Source: Paenibacillus sp. Soil750 (GTDB lineage: Bacteria; Bacillota; Bacilli; Paenibacillales; NBRC-103111). From it: a stretch of DNA of 64,000 bases. Of the stretch, positions 52,716 to 62,248 are shown piece after piece. Location: the NCBI RefSeq assembly GCF_001428045.1, contig NZ_LMSD01000023.1:310001-374000 (forward strand), given 5' to 3'. The notes under the pieces are model-generated. The model was not told the DNA's origin. It ran no database searches and was given only the letters and a program-made list of their open reading frames with translations. The position numbers were made by a program, and so were the translations under genes. Positions within the stretch are counted from its first letter, which is position 1, and each line of letters starts with the position of its first letter.

Positions 52716-53672
52716 ATGAACAATACAGCAAAGACAGCAGGCGTTGCGTCTCGAACCAAATCGAGGCGCTCCAGCCTCTTTAAAACATTGAGTAGTCGCT
52801 ATGATCTCTACTTGATGCTGCTCATTCCCATTGTATATTACCTTGTATTCCATTATGGACCCTTATATGGTTTGCAAATTGCGTTTAAAAACTTCAGTCC
52901 GGCGAAAGGGATTAGCGGAAGCGCATGGGTGGGTCTTGATCATTTCCAGCGATTCGTTGAATCTTATTATTTCTGGCGGTTGCTATGGAATACGATCTCG
53001 ATTAACTTGTTCTCTTTGTTGTTTGCGTTTCCAATCCCTATTCTACTTGCCTTAATCGTTACCGAAATCCGCAATAAAGCGTTCAGTAAAATTGTGCAAA
53101 ACATTACGTATATCCCGCATTTCATCTCCATCGTCGTCATGGTAGGGATGCTGATGTTGTTCTTATCTCCGCGTGGTGGTCCTTTGAATGCCATTATTGA
53201 GTCGTTTGGCGGAGATCCGGTTCGATTTCTCGATTCGGCAGCGTGGTTCAAGCCGATCTTCATTAGCTCGAATATATGGCAAAATATGGGTTGGCAATCA
53301 ATTATCTATATAGCAGCGCTCGCCGGAGTCAATCCGCAACTGTATGAAGCGGCTAAGATGGATGGCGCCAGCCGGATGCGGCGCATTTGGCACGTATCTA
53401 TCCCAGGCATACTTCCGGTTATCGTCATTTTGCTTATTCTGGATGTAGGACATTTCATGAATGTTGGTTTCGAGAAAATATTGCTTATGCAAAATAATTT
53501 GAACTTGGATTCCAGTGATGTGATTTCCACTTTCGTGTACTCGACAGGTATTTTAAAAGGCGAATACAGCTATACAGCAGCTATTGGCTTGTTTAACTCT
53601 GTCATTAACTTGATATTATTATTACTCGTGAATCGCTTTGCCCGTAAAAAGGCGGAGACTAGTCTTTGGTGA
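52716..53672 (+). CDS. Sugar ABC transporter permease (LplB-like)
   Basis: 318 residues with six membrane segments. DLYLMLLIPIVYYLVFHYGPLYGLQIAFK is the first, and YEAAKMDGASRMRRIWHVSIPGI the EAA loop around residues 210-235. GGAGGG precedes ATG 52716. It lies 27 bases after the binding protein and 10 bases before its partner permease. No ATPase gene is present. Confidence 0.93.
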   Translation: MNNTAKTAGVASRTKSRRSSLFKTLSSRYDLYLMLLIPIVYYLVFHYGPLYGLQIAFKNFSPAKGISGSAWVGLDHFQRFVESYYFWRLLWNTISINLFSLLFAFPIPILLALIVTEIRNKAFSKIVQNITYIPHFISIVVMVGMLMLFLSPRGGPLNAIIESFGGDPVRFLDSAAWFKPIFISSNIWQNMGWQSIIYIAALAGVNPQLYEAAKMDGASRMRRIWHVSIPGILPVIVILLILDVGHFMNVGFEKILLMQNNLNLDSSDVISTFVYSTGILKGEYSYTAAIGLFNSVINLILLLLVNRFARKKAETSLW

Positions 53673-53682
53673 GGAGGGACCT

Positions 53683-54579
53683 ATGATGCAGGCACAAATG
53701 CGCAAGAAAAGGAAGTCGGATGAGAAAGTATTCGATGCCGTGGTTAACGGATTAGCATTCCTTATCGTCGTGGTGGTCCTGTACCCGCTCCTATTTATCG
53801 TGAGTGCCTCCTTCAGTGATCCTGCGTTGGTCTTGAATGGGGAAGTGATTTTGCTGCCTAAACAGATCACCTTAGAGGCCTATCAGAACGTCTTTCAAAA
53901 CGAGCAAATATGGAACGGATACGCAAATACCATTTTGTACACGGCAGTAGGAACAATAATCAATTTGATCATGACGACATTAGCGGCCTACCCGCTGTCG
54001 AGACCAGACTTACCTGGTCGGGGAATTATCATGGTATTCATCACGCTAACCATGTTTTTCAGCGGAGGGCTTATCCCGTCTTATCTCCTTGTAAAAAATT
54101 TAGGCATGGTGGATACGATGTGGGCATTAGTCATTCCTGGTGCGATTGCCACATACAATTTGATCGTGATGAGAACCTATTTTCAATCCAACATCCCTTG
54201 GGAGATTCAAGAAGCGGCCCATATGGACGGATGTTCCAACTGGAAGTTATTAACCCATGTCATCTTACCGTTATCAAAGCCGATTATGGCGGTGATGGTC
54301 TTATTTTATGCGGTTGGTCACTGGAATTCCTTCTTCAATGCCTTGATTTATATTCGCAGCAAAGATTTATACCCGTTACAACTGGTGTTGCGTGAAGTAC
54401 TGATGGTTAGTCAAGCCGACGTGGTGGACAGTAGTGTAGGTCTTGAATCCAAAATCCTTTTGGCTGAAAGCATCAAATATGTCGTCATTATTATTTCCAG
54501 CTTACCTGTATTACTGATGTACCCTTTTGTACAAAAGCATTTTGTGAAAGGCGTTATGATTGGTTCATTAAAAGGATAA
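53683..54579 (+). CDS. Sugar ABC transporter permease (YtcP-like)
   Basis: 298 residues, six membrane segments, EAA loop EIQEAAHMDGCSNWKLLTHVILPLSKP and the ending HFVKGVMIGSLKG. GAGGAGGG selects ATG 53683 (or the next ATG); the longer frame overlaps the previous permease without a site. Pairs with the upstream permease as the channel of the arabinan-locus transporter. Confidence 0.93.
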   Translation: MMQAQMRKKRKSDEKVFDAVVNGLAFLIVVVVLYPLLFIVSASFSDPALVLNGEVILLPKQITLEAYQNVFQNEQIWNGYANTILYTAVGTIINLIMTTLAAYPLSRPDLPGRGIIMVFITLTMFFSGGLIPSYLLVKNLGMVDTMWALVIPGAIATYNLIVMRTYFQSNIPWEIQEAAHMDGCSNWKLLTHVILPLSKPIMAVMVLFYAVGHWNSFFNALIYIRSKDLYPLQLVLREVLMVSQADVVDSSVGLESKILLAESIKYVVIIISSLPVLLMYPFVQKHFVKGVMIGSLKG

Positions 54580-54597
54580 AGAATGGAAGGAAGCGTT

Positions 54598-56625
54598 ATG
54601 TTCATGCAAGCAAAAGCTAAGATTCAAGTGAATACGAATCAAGTCGGTAAGGACAGAATTAATCCGTATCTATTCGGCCATTTTGTGGAAGATATTCGTG
54701 ATCATATGGATGCAATGTTGGCGTATCCGCTATCGGATATGGATTTTGAAAGTAACGATGTAACGTATAGAGGGCTTTCTGGAAGCTGGCGTCCATTCAC
54801 GAATGGGAAAAGTACGGTGTTCGCGCTTGAACCTGCTGCTACTTATCACTCCGGGCATAGCCAACTGATACATATATATAGCGATGACGAGGCCTATGCA
54901 GGAGTTCGTCAAGCAATTGCTGTAAAAGAAGATCAGCATGGCTACGAATTAGCTCTCTATGCTAGAACTTCTATTGAAATTAAGTTCCTTACAGCAGAGA
55001 TCGTGGACACAGCCAGTGGAGAAGTGCTGGGGTCTACCCGCATCGAGATCGAGAGTCATAACTGGAAACGATATGCATCTCGTATCAAGGTCAGTCGACT
55101 TTGTGAGCAAGCGGAGTTCAGATTATATGTTCCTGCGGAGCATGAACGCTGGAGAGATAATGTCTCCACAGGAATGCTTTGGCTGGATCATATTTCACTG
55201 CTTCCGTCTGACCATGTTGGCCTTGTTCGCAAGGAAGTTGTCGATATGACGAAGGACTTGAACGCCGGCATGATGCGGCTTGCAGGAAATTATATTAGTG
55301 CTTATCACTGGAAGCAGGCGATTGGCCCTGTGAATAAGCGCCCTTGTGTGATTAACGAAGCATGGGGAGGCTGGACGAATAAGTATTTTGGCACAGACGA
55401 GTTTATCCAATTTTGCCGTGACTTGCAGGTGGAGCCGCTTATTTGTGTGAACGATGGTTCTGGCACGCCGGAAGAAGCAGCCGAATGGGTTGAGTATTGT
55501 AATGGCGGTTTGGACACGCCAATGGGGAAACTGCGGGCTGCGAATGGACACGCTGAGCCGTATGGCGTGAAGTACTGGGAGATTGGCAACGAAGTCTGGG
55601 GGCCTTGGCAAGTCGGGCACTGCAGCGCAGAGCAATTCGCAGATCGTTACGTACGGTTCGCAAAAGCGATGAAGGCCATCGATCCTGAGATTAAGCTGCT
55701 TGCTTGTGGCGATGATAAGCAGGATTGGAACCGAATCCTGTTAGAGCGAGCTGCAGAGCATATGGATTATGTAACGTTGCATTTGTATCACGGCTATAAT
55801 CGATTTGGGATGAATGATCGCACATCGAAAGAAGAACGTTATAAAGCAATCCTTTCCTATCCAGAATGGACACGGGAATCTGTTCGACAAGTAAGAGAAT
55901 TGATCAACTCCGATTCGCGCTACACCCATCTGAAATTAGCAATCACCGAATATAACACGATGTACTATCCGAATACAATTCGTAAGGGACTTCCCAATGA
56001 ACATACTCTTGAAGCAGCTGCTGCAAATGCAGCTAATTTGAATGAATTTATTCGAAATAGTGATCTAATCGAGATCGGCAGTTTCTCCGATTTAGTCAAT
56101 GGCTGGCTTGGGGGATGTATTCGAGTAGGGGATTTCTATGCGGATCAGTTTCGAGGTAAGTCCTCGGGCAGAACGGAGAACGCCTTAACCGTATATGGTA
56201 CACCAACCTATTATGTCATGAACATGTATGCTAACAGAGACTTAGGCTATGTCGTTCAGAGTCATACCGAATGTGGCAGCTTTAGTGTGAAGAGTCTTGT
56301 ACCTACTGCGCCTAAGTTAGATGATTTGCCGAATTTGGATGTTGTGGCTTGCCAAAGTGTTGACCGAGATACACTCACGATCTTCATGGTGAATCGGGGT
56401 ATAGAGAATGTCGTAACCGAAGTGCTGTTGGATGGATTCGTTAAGTCGGGTACAGCCCGTCTATTAGCACTAACAGGGGAACATGCGGATGCCTTCAATA
56501 ATGTGCATCACCCGGAGGCAGTAGTTTGCAAAGGATTTGACGTTCCAGTTGTGAACGCCCAAGTAAGCTGTGAGCTAAAGGCATCGTCTGTCTACATACT
56601 GGAAATCACTCGCCTTAAAGGATAA
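54598..56625 (+). CDS. Alpha-L-arabinofuranosidase, GH51
   Basis: 675 residues, no signal peptide. The TIM barrel has acid/base E332 in EIGNEVWG and nucleophile E451 in AITEYNT, with INPYLFGHFVED at the N-terminus and ICVNDGSGTPEEAAEWVEY. A beta-sandwich of about 130 residues near 70-200 (ELALYARTSIEIKF) lies before the catalytic core, as in larger GH51 proteins. GAAGGA six bases upstream favours ATG 54598; ATG 54583 is possible. It releases terminal arabinofuranose from imported oligosaccharides and lies 18 bases after the permease, in the same operon. Confidence 0.93.
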   Translation: MFMQAKAKIQVNTNQVGKDRINPYLFGHFVEDIRDHMDAMLAYPLSDMDFESNDVTYRGLSGSWRPFTNGKSTVFALEPAATYHSGHSQLIHIYSDDEAYAGVRQAIAVKEDQHGYELALYARTSIEIKFLTAEIVDTASGEVLGSTRIEIESHNWKRYASRIKVSRLCEQAEFRLYVPAEHERWRDNVSTGMLWLDHISLLPSDHVGLVRKEVVDMTKDLNAGMMRLAGNYISAYHWKQAIGPVNKRPCVINEAWGGWTNKYFGTDEFIQFCRDLQVEPLICVNDGSGTPEEAAEWVEYCNGGLDTPMGKLRAANGHAEPYGVKYWEIGNEVWGPWQVGHCSAEQFADRYVRFAKAMKAIDPEIKLLACGDDKQDWNRILLERAAEHMDYVTLHLYHGYNRFGMNDRTSKEERYKAILSYPEWTRESVRQVRELINSDSRYTHLKLAITEYNTMYYPNTIRKGLPNEHTLEAAAANAANLNEFIRNSDLIEIGSFSDLVNGWLGGCIRVGDFYADQFRGKSSGRTENALTVYGTPTYYVMNMYANRDLGYVVQSHTECGSFSVKSLVPTAPKLDDLPNLDVVACQSVDRDTLTIFMVNRGIENVVTEVLLDGFVKSGTARLLALTGEHADAFNNVHHPEAVVCKGFDVPVVNAQVSCELKASSVYILEITRLKG

Positions 56626-56629
56626 TTGG

Positions 56630-58987
56630 ATGCGACAAGTTAAAAAGACATGGATTTGGATTGTAGTTGCTTGTGTACTTCTTTCGGCAATTGTGATGAT
56701 TACGCCCCGGCTCTGGGGAAAGAAAGGGACCGATAGGATGGCGATATCTTTAAGTCAGACGTACCAGAATCCGTTCGGGTTGGAGCAGGAATGGGAAGAT
56801 TACGGCATTGGGGATCCTTATGTTCTCCGGTTTGACGGCAAATATTATTTGTATTGCAGTACGAAGGATCGGAGAGTTGGTGTGAAAGCGTGGAGCTCTG
56901 ACGATCTTGTGAACTGGCGCTATGAAGGCTTGGTAACCGAGGAGGCGATCAGTGAAGGTGCGTATGCACCCGAGGTCGTTTATTGGAACGGCGCATTCTA
57001 TATGTATACGTCACCGGCGGGCAAGGGTCATTACGTTCTGCAAAGTGATAAGCCGACAGGACCTTTCGTGAAGAAGACGGATAATCTCGGTTTCACAATC
57101 GATGGCTCCGTGTTTATCGACGACGATGAGCAATGGTATTTCACACATGCCAAATTGAACGGTATCATGGCAAGCTTGATGAGTGATCCCTATACAATTG
57201 AACCGGGTAAGCAGTTGAACGCCACGCTCGGACATTGGACAGAAGGTTCCATGATCATCAAGCGTAACAAGCGCTATTTCATCACTTATACGGGAAATCA
57301 CGTATTTAGCAAAGGATACCGTGTTAATTACGGGGTCAATCATGAATCTCCGATAGGTACCTATAAAATCCCTGAGAACAATCCGATTCTGATTTCCACA
57401 GCCAATGACTTCAACGGACTTGGCCACAGTGCGACAGTCATGGGTCCTGATCTAGATTCCTATTTTATGGTCTACCATAACCTAGTCGGACGGTCTGCAG
57501 AAGGACCGCCTGTTCGCAAACTGAACCTGGACAGGCTCGTGTTCAACGGTGACAAGATGTCTGTTCTCGGTCCGACACACGGTTCACCGCAGGAAGCGCC
57601 AAGAATGCCGGCGTTTCGCGACGTTCCGGGCGGTGCTCCTTCTGCTGACAAATGGGAGCAGGTGAGTCAAGCCGATGGTACGGAGATTTTGCTCACAAGA
57701 GCAGCTACAGGTAACTTGTACACCACTGAATACAATTTTAGATGGAATGTTGCGAAAAGTAGCGGGCTGAATTCTTCGCTGGATGCCATATTCGCATATG
57801 GGGATGCTGACAATTACCGTTTAACGCGTGTGAATGGAGCGACAATGGAGCTTTCTCTGATCGACCGTGTGAAAGGCGTCGAAACAGTTGTTGCGTCGAA
57901 GCACCTGCCGAGAGGGACGGATCTAGCGAAGATCCATACGATCCGGATCGAGTCAAGCAGCTCGGGTACAATCATTTATTGGGACGGACTGCTGAAGATC
58001 GAGCAAACCGCAATGGCTGGGAAAGCTGGCCGAATCGGTTATGCGTGGCCGCAAGGGGCGAAGCCTGAGCTTCATTACACAGCCTTCTCGAATGAAGTGA
58101 ACGGCAGTAGTGATAGGCATGTGATCAAACCGCTACCCGGTACATTGGAAGCTGTTCATGCTGATGTTGAAGGCAGTCCAGTTATCCAATCTGGCTTAAC
58201 GCCGGATGGCAGTGATGCAGTCGTCCTTTCGAAGAAGGAAGATGGTCTCAACTTTCCGATCAACGTCCGTGAGGATGGCAGCTATCTGCTTTCCGTAAAT
58301 GCAGCCAAGACTTCGGCAGGTTCAACGTTGGCGGTTGAAACCAACGGAAACATCAAGTCAATCAAGCTGGACGCGTCTTTATTCGCAGACGATGCAGCGT
58401 GGACAAAGATACCGCTTGGCGAGTTCGAGCTGAAAGCAGGAACACAATGGCTGTCGCTGCATGGTGCGAAGGGAGAAGTCACGCTTCGATACGTGGAAGC
58501 GAGTCAAACTGTTGCTGTGCCAGAGCAGACGGTCATTAAACCGACGGCCGTCGGCCTTGTTAATCGATTCGGCGGGGACCCCGGTTGGACGGATTATTCC
58601 GTAAGTTTCGATGTGACACTCAAAGCAACAACGTCGGACGAAGTGGGCGTCCTGCTGCGGACTACGAACGAGTCTGATTTCAAGGATCAGGTGAAGGATG
58701 CTTTCATGGGCTACACGCTTGCTTTTCTGAATGACAAAGTTGTGCTAAGGCGTGTAAGCTACGAGAACTCGGTGGAAGCGACATCCGGCGCTCTTGCTTT
58801 TAAACCTGGACAAACCCGCCACATTTCTGTGAACCTGAAAGGAACATCCATGGAAGTTTTCTCTGAAGATAGCCATAAACCTATCTTGACGTGGAAGGAT
58901 CCGAATGCGTTTCTACTAGGTCGTGTCGGCCTGCGTGGCGTATCGACAGCTTGGACGATTTCACCACTGATGATAACTAACAAGTAG
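56630..58987 (+). CDS. Membrane-anchored GH43 glycosidase with C-terminal beta-sandwich domains
   Basis: 785 residues. A single N-terminal membrane segment (TWIWIVVACVLLSAIVMI) lacks a clear cleavage site, so the enzyme is probably anchored outside the membrane. The GH43 propeller has D62 in GIGDPYV, D158 in TIDGSVF and E205 in WTEGSMI, the expected catalytic triad. Two further beta-rich regions follow (about 350-500 and 625-785, ending WTISPLMITNK), LamG/DUF1080-like, with a CBM6-like piece between. AAAGGAT precedes the ATG. It starts four bases after the GH51 stop and probably trims arabinan or arabinoxylan at the cell surface. Confidence 0.9.
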   Translation: MRQVKKTWIWIVVACVLLSAIVMITPRLWGKKGTDRMAISLSQTYQNPFGLEQEWEDYGIGDPYVLRFDGKYYLYCSTKDRRVGVKAWSSDDLVNWRYEGLVTEEAISEGAYAPEVVYWNGAFYMYTSPAGKGHYVLQSDKPTGPFVKKTDNLGFTIDGSVFIDDDEQWYFTHAKLNGIMASLMSDPYTIEPGKQLNATLGHWTEGSMIIKRNKRYFITYTGNHVFSKGYRVNYGVNHESPIGTYKIPENNPILISTANDFNGLGHSATVMGPDLDSYFMVYHNLVGRSAEGPPVRKLNLDRLVFNGDKMSVLGPTHGSPQEAPRMPAFRDVPGGAPSADKWEQVSQADGTEILLTRAATGNLYTTEYNFRWNVAKSSGLNSSLDAIFAYGDADNYRLTRVNGATMELSLIDRVKGVETVVASKHLPRGTDLAKIHTIRIESSSSGTIIYWDGLLKIEQTAMAGKAGRIGYAWPQGAKPELHYTAFSNEVNGSSDRHVIKPLPGTLEAVHADVEGSPVIQSGLTPDGSDAVVLSKKEDGLNFPINVREDGSYLLSVNAAKTSAGSTLAVETNGNIKSIKLDASLFADDAAWTKIPLGEFELKAGTQWLSLHGAKGEVTLRYVEASQTVAVPEQTVIKPTAVGLVNRFGGDPGWTDYSVSFDVTLKATTSDEVGVLLRTTNESDFKDQVKDAFMGYTLAFLNDKVVLRRVSYENSVEATSGALAFKPGQTRHISVNLKGTSMEVFSEDSHKPILTWKDPNAFLLGRVGLRGVSTAWTISPLMITNK

Positions 58988-59068
58988 TAGTAGTGAATTT
59001 TGGGAACTTTGAGCTCCAGCGGAATCATCGGATTGTGCGATTAAATGAAGTTGTTTAACATGAATAAG

Positions 59069-59128
<60 letters not shown>

Positions 59129-59134
59129 TGTCAT

Positions 59135-59938
59135 CTATTGTCGTTGAATCGAAAGTAAAAGCTGTGGAATTTCGCTTAGGCTGTGAACCTCAAAGGTTGG
59201 TCGAATGGGAAGTGTTGGGGGAACATGATGGCGGTTAATCCAAATGTTAGTGATATCGACGGACTGCGCCCCTCGTATATCTGTTATAAGCGTATCTCCA
59301 ATCATTACCGTATCACTCGGAGTGAGACTAAGCAGATCCAGCGCATGGCGATAAATGGCAGGATTCGGTTTGCCGACTCCGTAGGTCCCAGAAATCACAA
59401 TATGATCAAAATAATCCGCAAGTCCCGGTATACTATCAATTTTTTCTTGTTGGATATCAGGTGCGCCATTGGTCATTAGCAATAGTTTATATTCTTTGCG
59501 TAATTCCTCAAGTACGTTGAAGGTGTCGTCGTAAACATAAGGACGATTTCTTCTTTCCTCCATGAATTGATGAGCCAGTTGGACAGCTAATGATGGATTA
59601 TCAATGCCTAGTACGTTTAGTCCTTGACTCCATACGTCACGTCTGTATTGGGGGGCTAACTCTTGCATTCTGCCAAAATTCGGATGTTCGCCTTGATGGA
59701 AATTTCCCCATAATGCTTCTAGATCGGTCACATCAATCATATGCAACCAATCATATAATTCCAAAGCTTTAAATAGCTGACTTGCCGATTCACGTATGGC
59801 ATGTTCAAGTTGCACAGCATCTACAGCGAATTGAATTGCCGCTTGACGACATGTTGCCTGAAACGACTCGTTAATGCTCTTCTCATCCCATAATAAGGTG
59901 TTATCTAAGTCGAAAATTAGGGCTTGCTTCTTATACAT
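59135..59938 (-). CDS. HAD superfamily hydrolase (YjjG-like)
   Basis: 267 residues. Motif I is IFDLDNTLLW with the nucleophile Asp, motif II LLMTNG, motif III Lys in YGVGKPNP, and motif IV VMIGDTLITDI. A helical cap of class C1 lies between motifs I and II. It is probably a phosphatase for a small phosphorylated metabolite such as a nucleotide or sugar phosphate. AAGGAGG precedes ATG 59938. It is divergent from the broken aminotransferase and shows no functional link to it. Confidence 0.92.
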   Translation of the reverse strand: MYKKQALIFDLDNTLLWDEKSINESFQATCRQAAIQFAVDAVQLEHAIRESASQLFKALELYDWLHMIDVTDLEALWGNFHQGEHPNFGRMQELAPQYRRDVWSQGLNVLGIDNPSLAVQLAHQFMEERRNRPYVYDDTFNVLEELRKEYKLLLMTNGAPDIQQEKIDSIPGLADYFDHIVISGTYGVGKPNPAIYRHALDLLSLTPSDTVMIGDTLITDIRGAQSVDITNIWINRHHVPPTLPIRPTFEVHSLSEIPQLLLSIQRQ

Positions 59939-60076
59939 AGATGTGAAATCCTCCTTGTTTTGGATCTCTAATGCAGCAACATAGGATCTGTATGTTTTCT
60001 GGAATGTTGTTGTTTTATTGAGGTTTAAGTTGATAGTACCTTATAAATCGTGCTTTATCAATTGATTTTTCGTTCG

Positions 60077-60117
60077 ATTAAACAAAAATCAACAACAAAC
60101 AACAATATTAAACAAAA
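60077..60117 (+). promoter_or_regulatory. AACAAA-rich region with an 11-bp direct repeat
   Basis: ATTAAACAAAA occurs at 60077-60087 and 60107-60117, exactly 30 bases apart, about three helical turns. AACAAC and AAACAA steps fill the space, and similar A/C-rich sequence returns at 60170-60200. Operators of DeoR-type repressors are often repeats of this kind, and a DeoR gene lies at 61129. The link is inference. Confidence 0.4.
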
Positions 60118-60120
60118 TGT

Positions 60121-60160
60121 AAGGTTCTTAATGGGGAAATCCCATTAGGAGCCTTTTTTC
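60121..60160 (+). terminator. Orphan terminator in the aminotransferase leader
   Basis: The arm beginning AAGGTTCTTAATGGG pairs with CCCATTAGGAGCCTT (with a few mismatches), followed by six T in all. No gene on this strand precedes it, so it is either an attenuator in the leader of the truncated aminotransferase or the end of a small RNA. Confidence 0.75.
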
Positions 60161-60288
60161 TTTAAATCAAACTAAAACAAAATAAAACAACACAAAAACA
60201 TAAATTTTACATGTATTTAACCGTGAGATGACAAATGCCTTGTATCATAAGAAACAAGAACAACCAAATCCAACCTGAGGTGACTACG

Positions 60289-60927
60289 ATGTACGAGAAC
60301 AAAGCCTATATGAAGACCGAAGGCGATATCAATTTGACGGATGCGCGCCAAGCGTGGTTGAGCGATCAAGTGGATGATGCAGTGCGAACCATTCTTCAAG
60401 AGGATGAGGATGTCTTCTTACACCAAACATTGTCTTCACCTTGTCTAAACGTCTTATCTGCTTGTGAAGGGATTTACGTAGAGGATGCTCAGGGAAGAAG
60501 AATTATGGATTTCCACGGCAACAATGTGCATCAGCTTGGCTTTGGCCATCCGGAAGTTATTGAAGCCGTCAAACAGCAGTTGGATCAACTCTCTTTCTGC
60601 ACCAGAAGATATACGAATGTTCCTGCTATTGATCTGGCCAATAAATTAGTTGAACTAACGAACGGATCGCTGAGCCGTGTGCTTTTCGCACCGGGAGCGA
60701 CATCGGCGATTGGCATGGCTTTGAAGCTAGCGCGGGCTGTCACTGGAAAGTATAAGACACTTTCCATGTGGGGCGCTTTTCACGGCGCTTCCCTCGATGC
60801 CAAATCTGTTGGCGGTGAGGGTGCTTTCCGCAGAGGGCTTGGACCTTTGCTCCCTGGCGCGGAGCATGTAATTCCTTTTAACTCCTACCGCTGTGTGTTT
60901 TCCGGCTTTTATCGCATTTGCGGTTGA
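60289..60927 (+). pseudogene. Truncated class III PLP-dependent aminotransferase-like gene
   Basis: About 212 residues remain of a family usually about 450 long. Intact parts include GIYVEDAQGRRIMDFHGNNVHQLGFGHP, FAPGATSAIGMALKLAR and MWGAFHGASLDAKSVGG, close to the group that contains (R)-1-hydroxy-2-aminoethylphosphonate ammonia-lyase (PbfA), from memory. After PFNSYRC the sequence changes to unrelated residues and a stop. The PLP-binding Lys and whole C-terminal half are absent. GAGGTGA precedes ATG 60289. It is a deletion remnant. Confidence 0.85.
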
Positions 60928-61108
60928 TCGATTCGTGGATCGAAAGCAACGTTCAATGACCTCCTCCAAATCAACGCCTTATCAAATTCCGGAGGGGAAA
61001 TGGCGTGATCGGTTGTATCGTGTGTTTTGTTGGATGATGACGATTGCAATCTTGATCCCTCTGGCAAAGTCACAAGTAAAACCATATAATTACACTACAA
61101 CGCAATGA
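60893..61108 (+). pseudogene. Unidentified fragment joined to the broken aminotransferase
   Basis: In another frame, from about 60893 to the stop at 61108, the sequence encodes residues with a plausible protein character, including a hydrophobic stretch (FCWMMTIAILIPLA) and a charged part (TPYQIPEGKWRDRLYR). No proper start or ribosome binding site is seen. It may be the tail of a membrane protein whose front was lost in the deletion that removed the aminotransferase C-terminus. Confidence 0.35.
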
Positions 61109-61128
61109 AAAAATGGGGGTTACATGTT

Positions 61129-61914
61129 ATGTCATTGATTGGTGAAGAGCGAAAGGATTATATCCTTAACCAGCTTAATCTGGAAGGCAAAGTAAAGACA
61201 AATGAGTTAGTTGAGAGTCTTGGTGTGTCTTCGGAGTCGATTCGTAGATATTTAGAGGAGCTGGAGGAAGAAAACAAGCTAAAGCGGGTGTATGGCGGTG
61301 CGGTGAAAATCAATCTCTCACGTGAAGAACCTTCTCAATTAAAGCGCGAAGTGCTGTACGCAGAAGAGAAACGGAAAATCGGTAGAGCAGCAGCCACGTT
61401 GGTTGAGGATAATGAAGTTATTTTCATCGATGATGGCACGACGACGCTACATATGATTGATTATTTATTGAATAAGAAAAATATTACCGTATTGACGAAT
61501 TCGGTTCCTGCCCTATATTTACTAATCGATTATAAAAATAAAGAGTTATTTTCAGGCGATATTTTCTTTATCGGCGGCAAAGTGAGCTCCGTGCAATCCC
61601 GTGTATCAGGATCATTAGCCGAAAAAATGTTAGAGAATTTCTACGCGGATAAAGCCTTCATCTCGATTGATGGAATCATGATGAACAAGGGCATTACAGG
61701 CTTTGATGAAGAACGTGGTCAATTAGCCAAAAAAATGATGGAACAGTCCAAGAACAATATCGTCGTCACGGATCACTCCAAATTCGGGCTTGTCCAATTT
61801 TATAAAATAGCAGATTTGAAAGATGTTGATATTATCGTCAGCGATGTCCCAGCACCGAAGGAATGGGAAGAGTATTTATTGAAAAAAGACGTGGCATGGG
61901 TCGCGGCTACGTAA
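61129..61914 (+). CDS. DeoR/GlpR family transcriptional regulator
   Basis: 261 residues. The N-terminal winged helix-turn-helix contains ERKDYILNQLNLEGKVKTNELVESLGVSSESIRRYLEELEEEN, and the sugar-phosphate-sensing DeoRC domain contains IDDGTTTLHMIDYL, VLTNS, FIGGKV and VVTDHSKFG. ATG 61129 fits the family start MSLIGEERK and follows GGGGG by ten bases; ATG 61105 is upstream without a site. It probably represses a nearby sugar or aminophosphonate gene set, perhaps the partly deleted one upstream. Confidence 0.92.
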   Translation: MSLIGEERKDYILNQLNLEGKVKTNELVESLGVSSESIRRYLEELEEENKLKRVYGGAVKINLSREEPSQLKREVLYAEEKRKIGRAAATLVEDNEVIFIDDGTTTLHMIDYLLNKKNITVLTNSVPALYLLIDYKNKELFSGDIFFIGGKVSSVQSRVSGSLAEKMLENFYADKAFISIDGIMMNKGITGFDEERGQLAKKMMEQSKNNIVVTDHSKFGLVQFYKIADLKDVDIIVSDVPAPKEWEEYLLKKDVAWVAAT

Positions 61915-61934
61915 TGAATTCCATGGCATGCATT

Positions 61935-61980
61935 CAAATACCTTTCGATAAAGTTTTATCGAGGGGTATTTGTTTGATTA
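61935..61980 (+). terminator. Terminator after the DeoR gene
   Basis: CAAATACC (61935-61942) pairs with GGTATTTG (61965-61972), with inner CGATAAA/TTTATCG, then a T-rich tail. The following 270 bases to the HxlR gene contain TATAAT at about 62158, a possible -10, and no supported gene. Confidence 0.85.
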
Positions 61981-62220
61981 ATTGCAATTAATTGGTATGA
62001 ATTTGTTTTGAGGAGAGAGACGCGATGGGTCTTCTTTACCAGGTGATACAAGTTGAGAGAAGCCTTATAAAGTGGAAGGTAGAGTGCATTTGGTTTATTA
62101 ATGTGGGCGTTAACGTTAAATGAAGTTAAGATAGCTATACGGATGATTAATAGTGTAGTTATAATGTTTAATAGGGACATTTAATGGCTCCAATTCATCA
62201 GGAGTTACTAATGACCTGTG

Positions 62221-62233
62221 TCGAAATATTCGA
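62221..62233. promoter_or_regulatory. Inverted repeat just before the hxlR-type gene
   Basis: TCGAA (62221-62225) and TTCGA (62229-62233) are separated by ATA, directly upstream of the AAAAGGGG ribosome binding site. This may be an autoregulatory operator, but short inverted repeats arise by chance. Confidence 0.25.
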
Positions 62234-62248
62234 AAAGGGGCAAGTTGT

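Noticed and set aside
61956-62180. 74-codon minus-strand frame between the DeoR and HxlR genes
   Set aside because: Composition is A/T-driven and it overlaps the terminator; no ribosome binding site.
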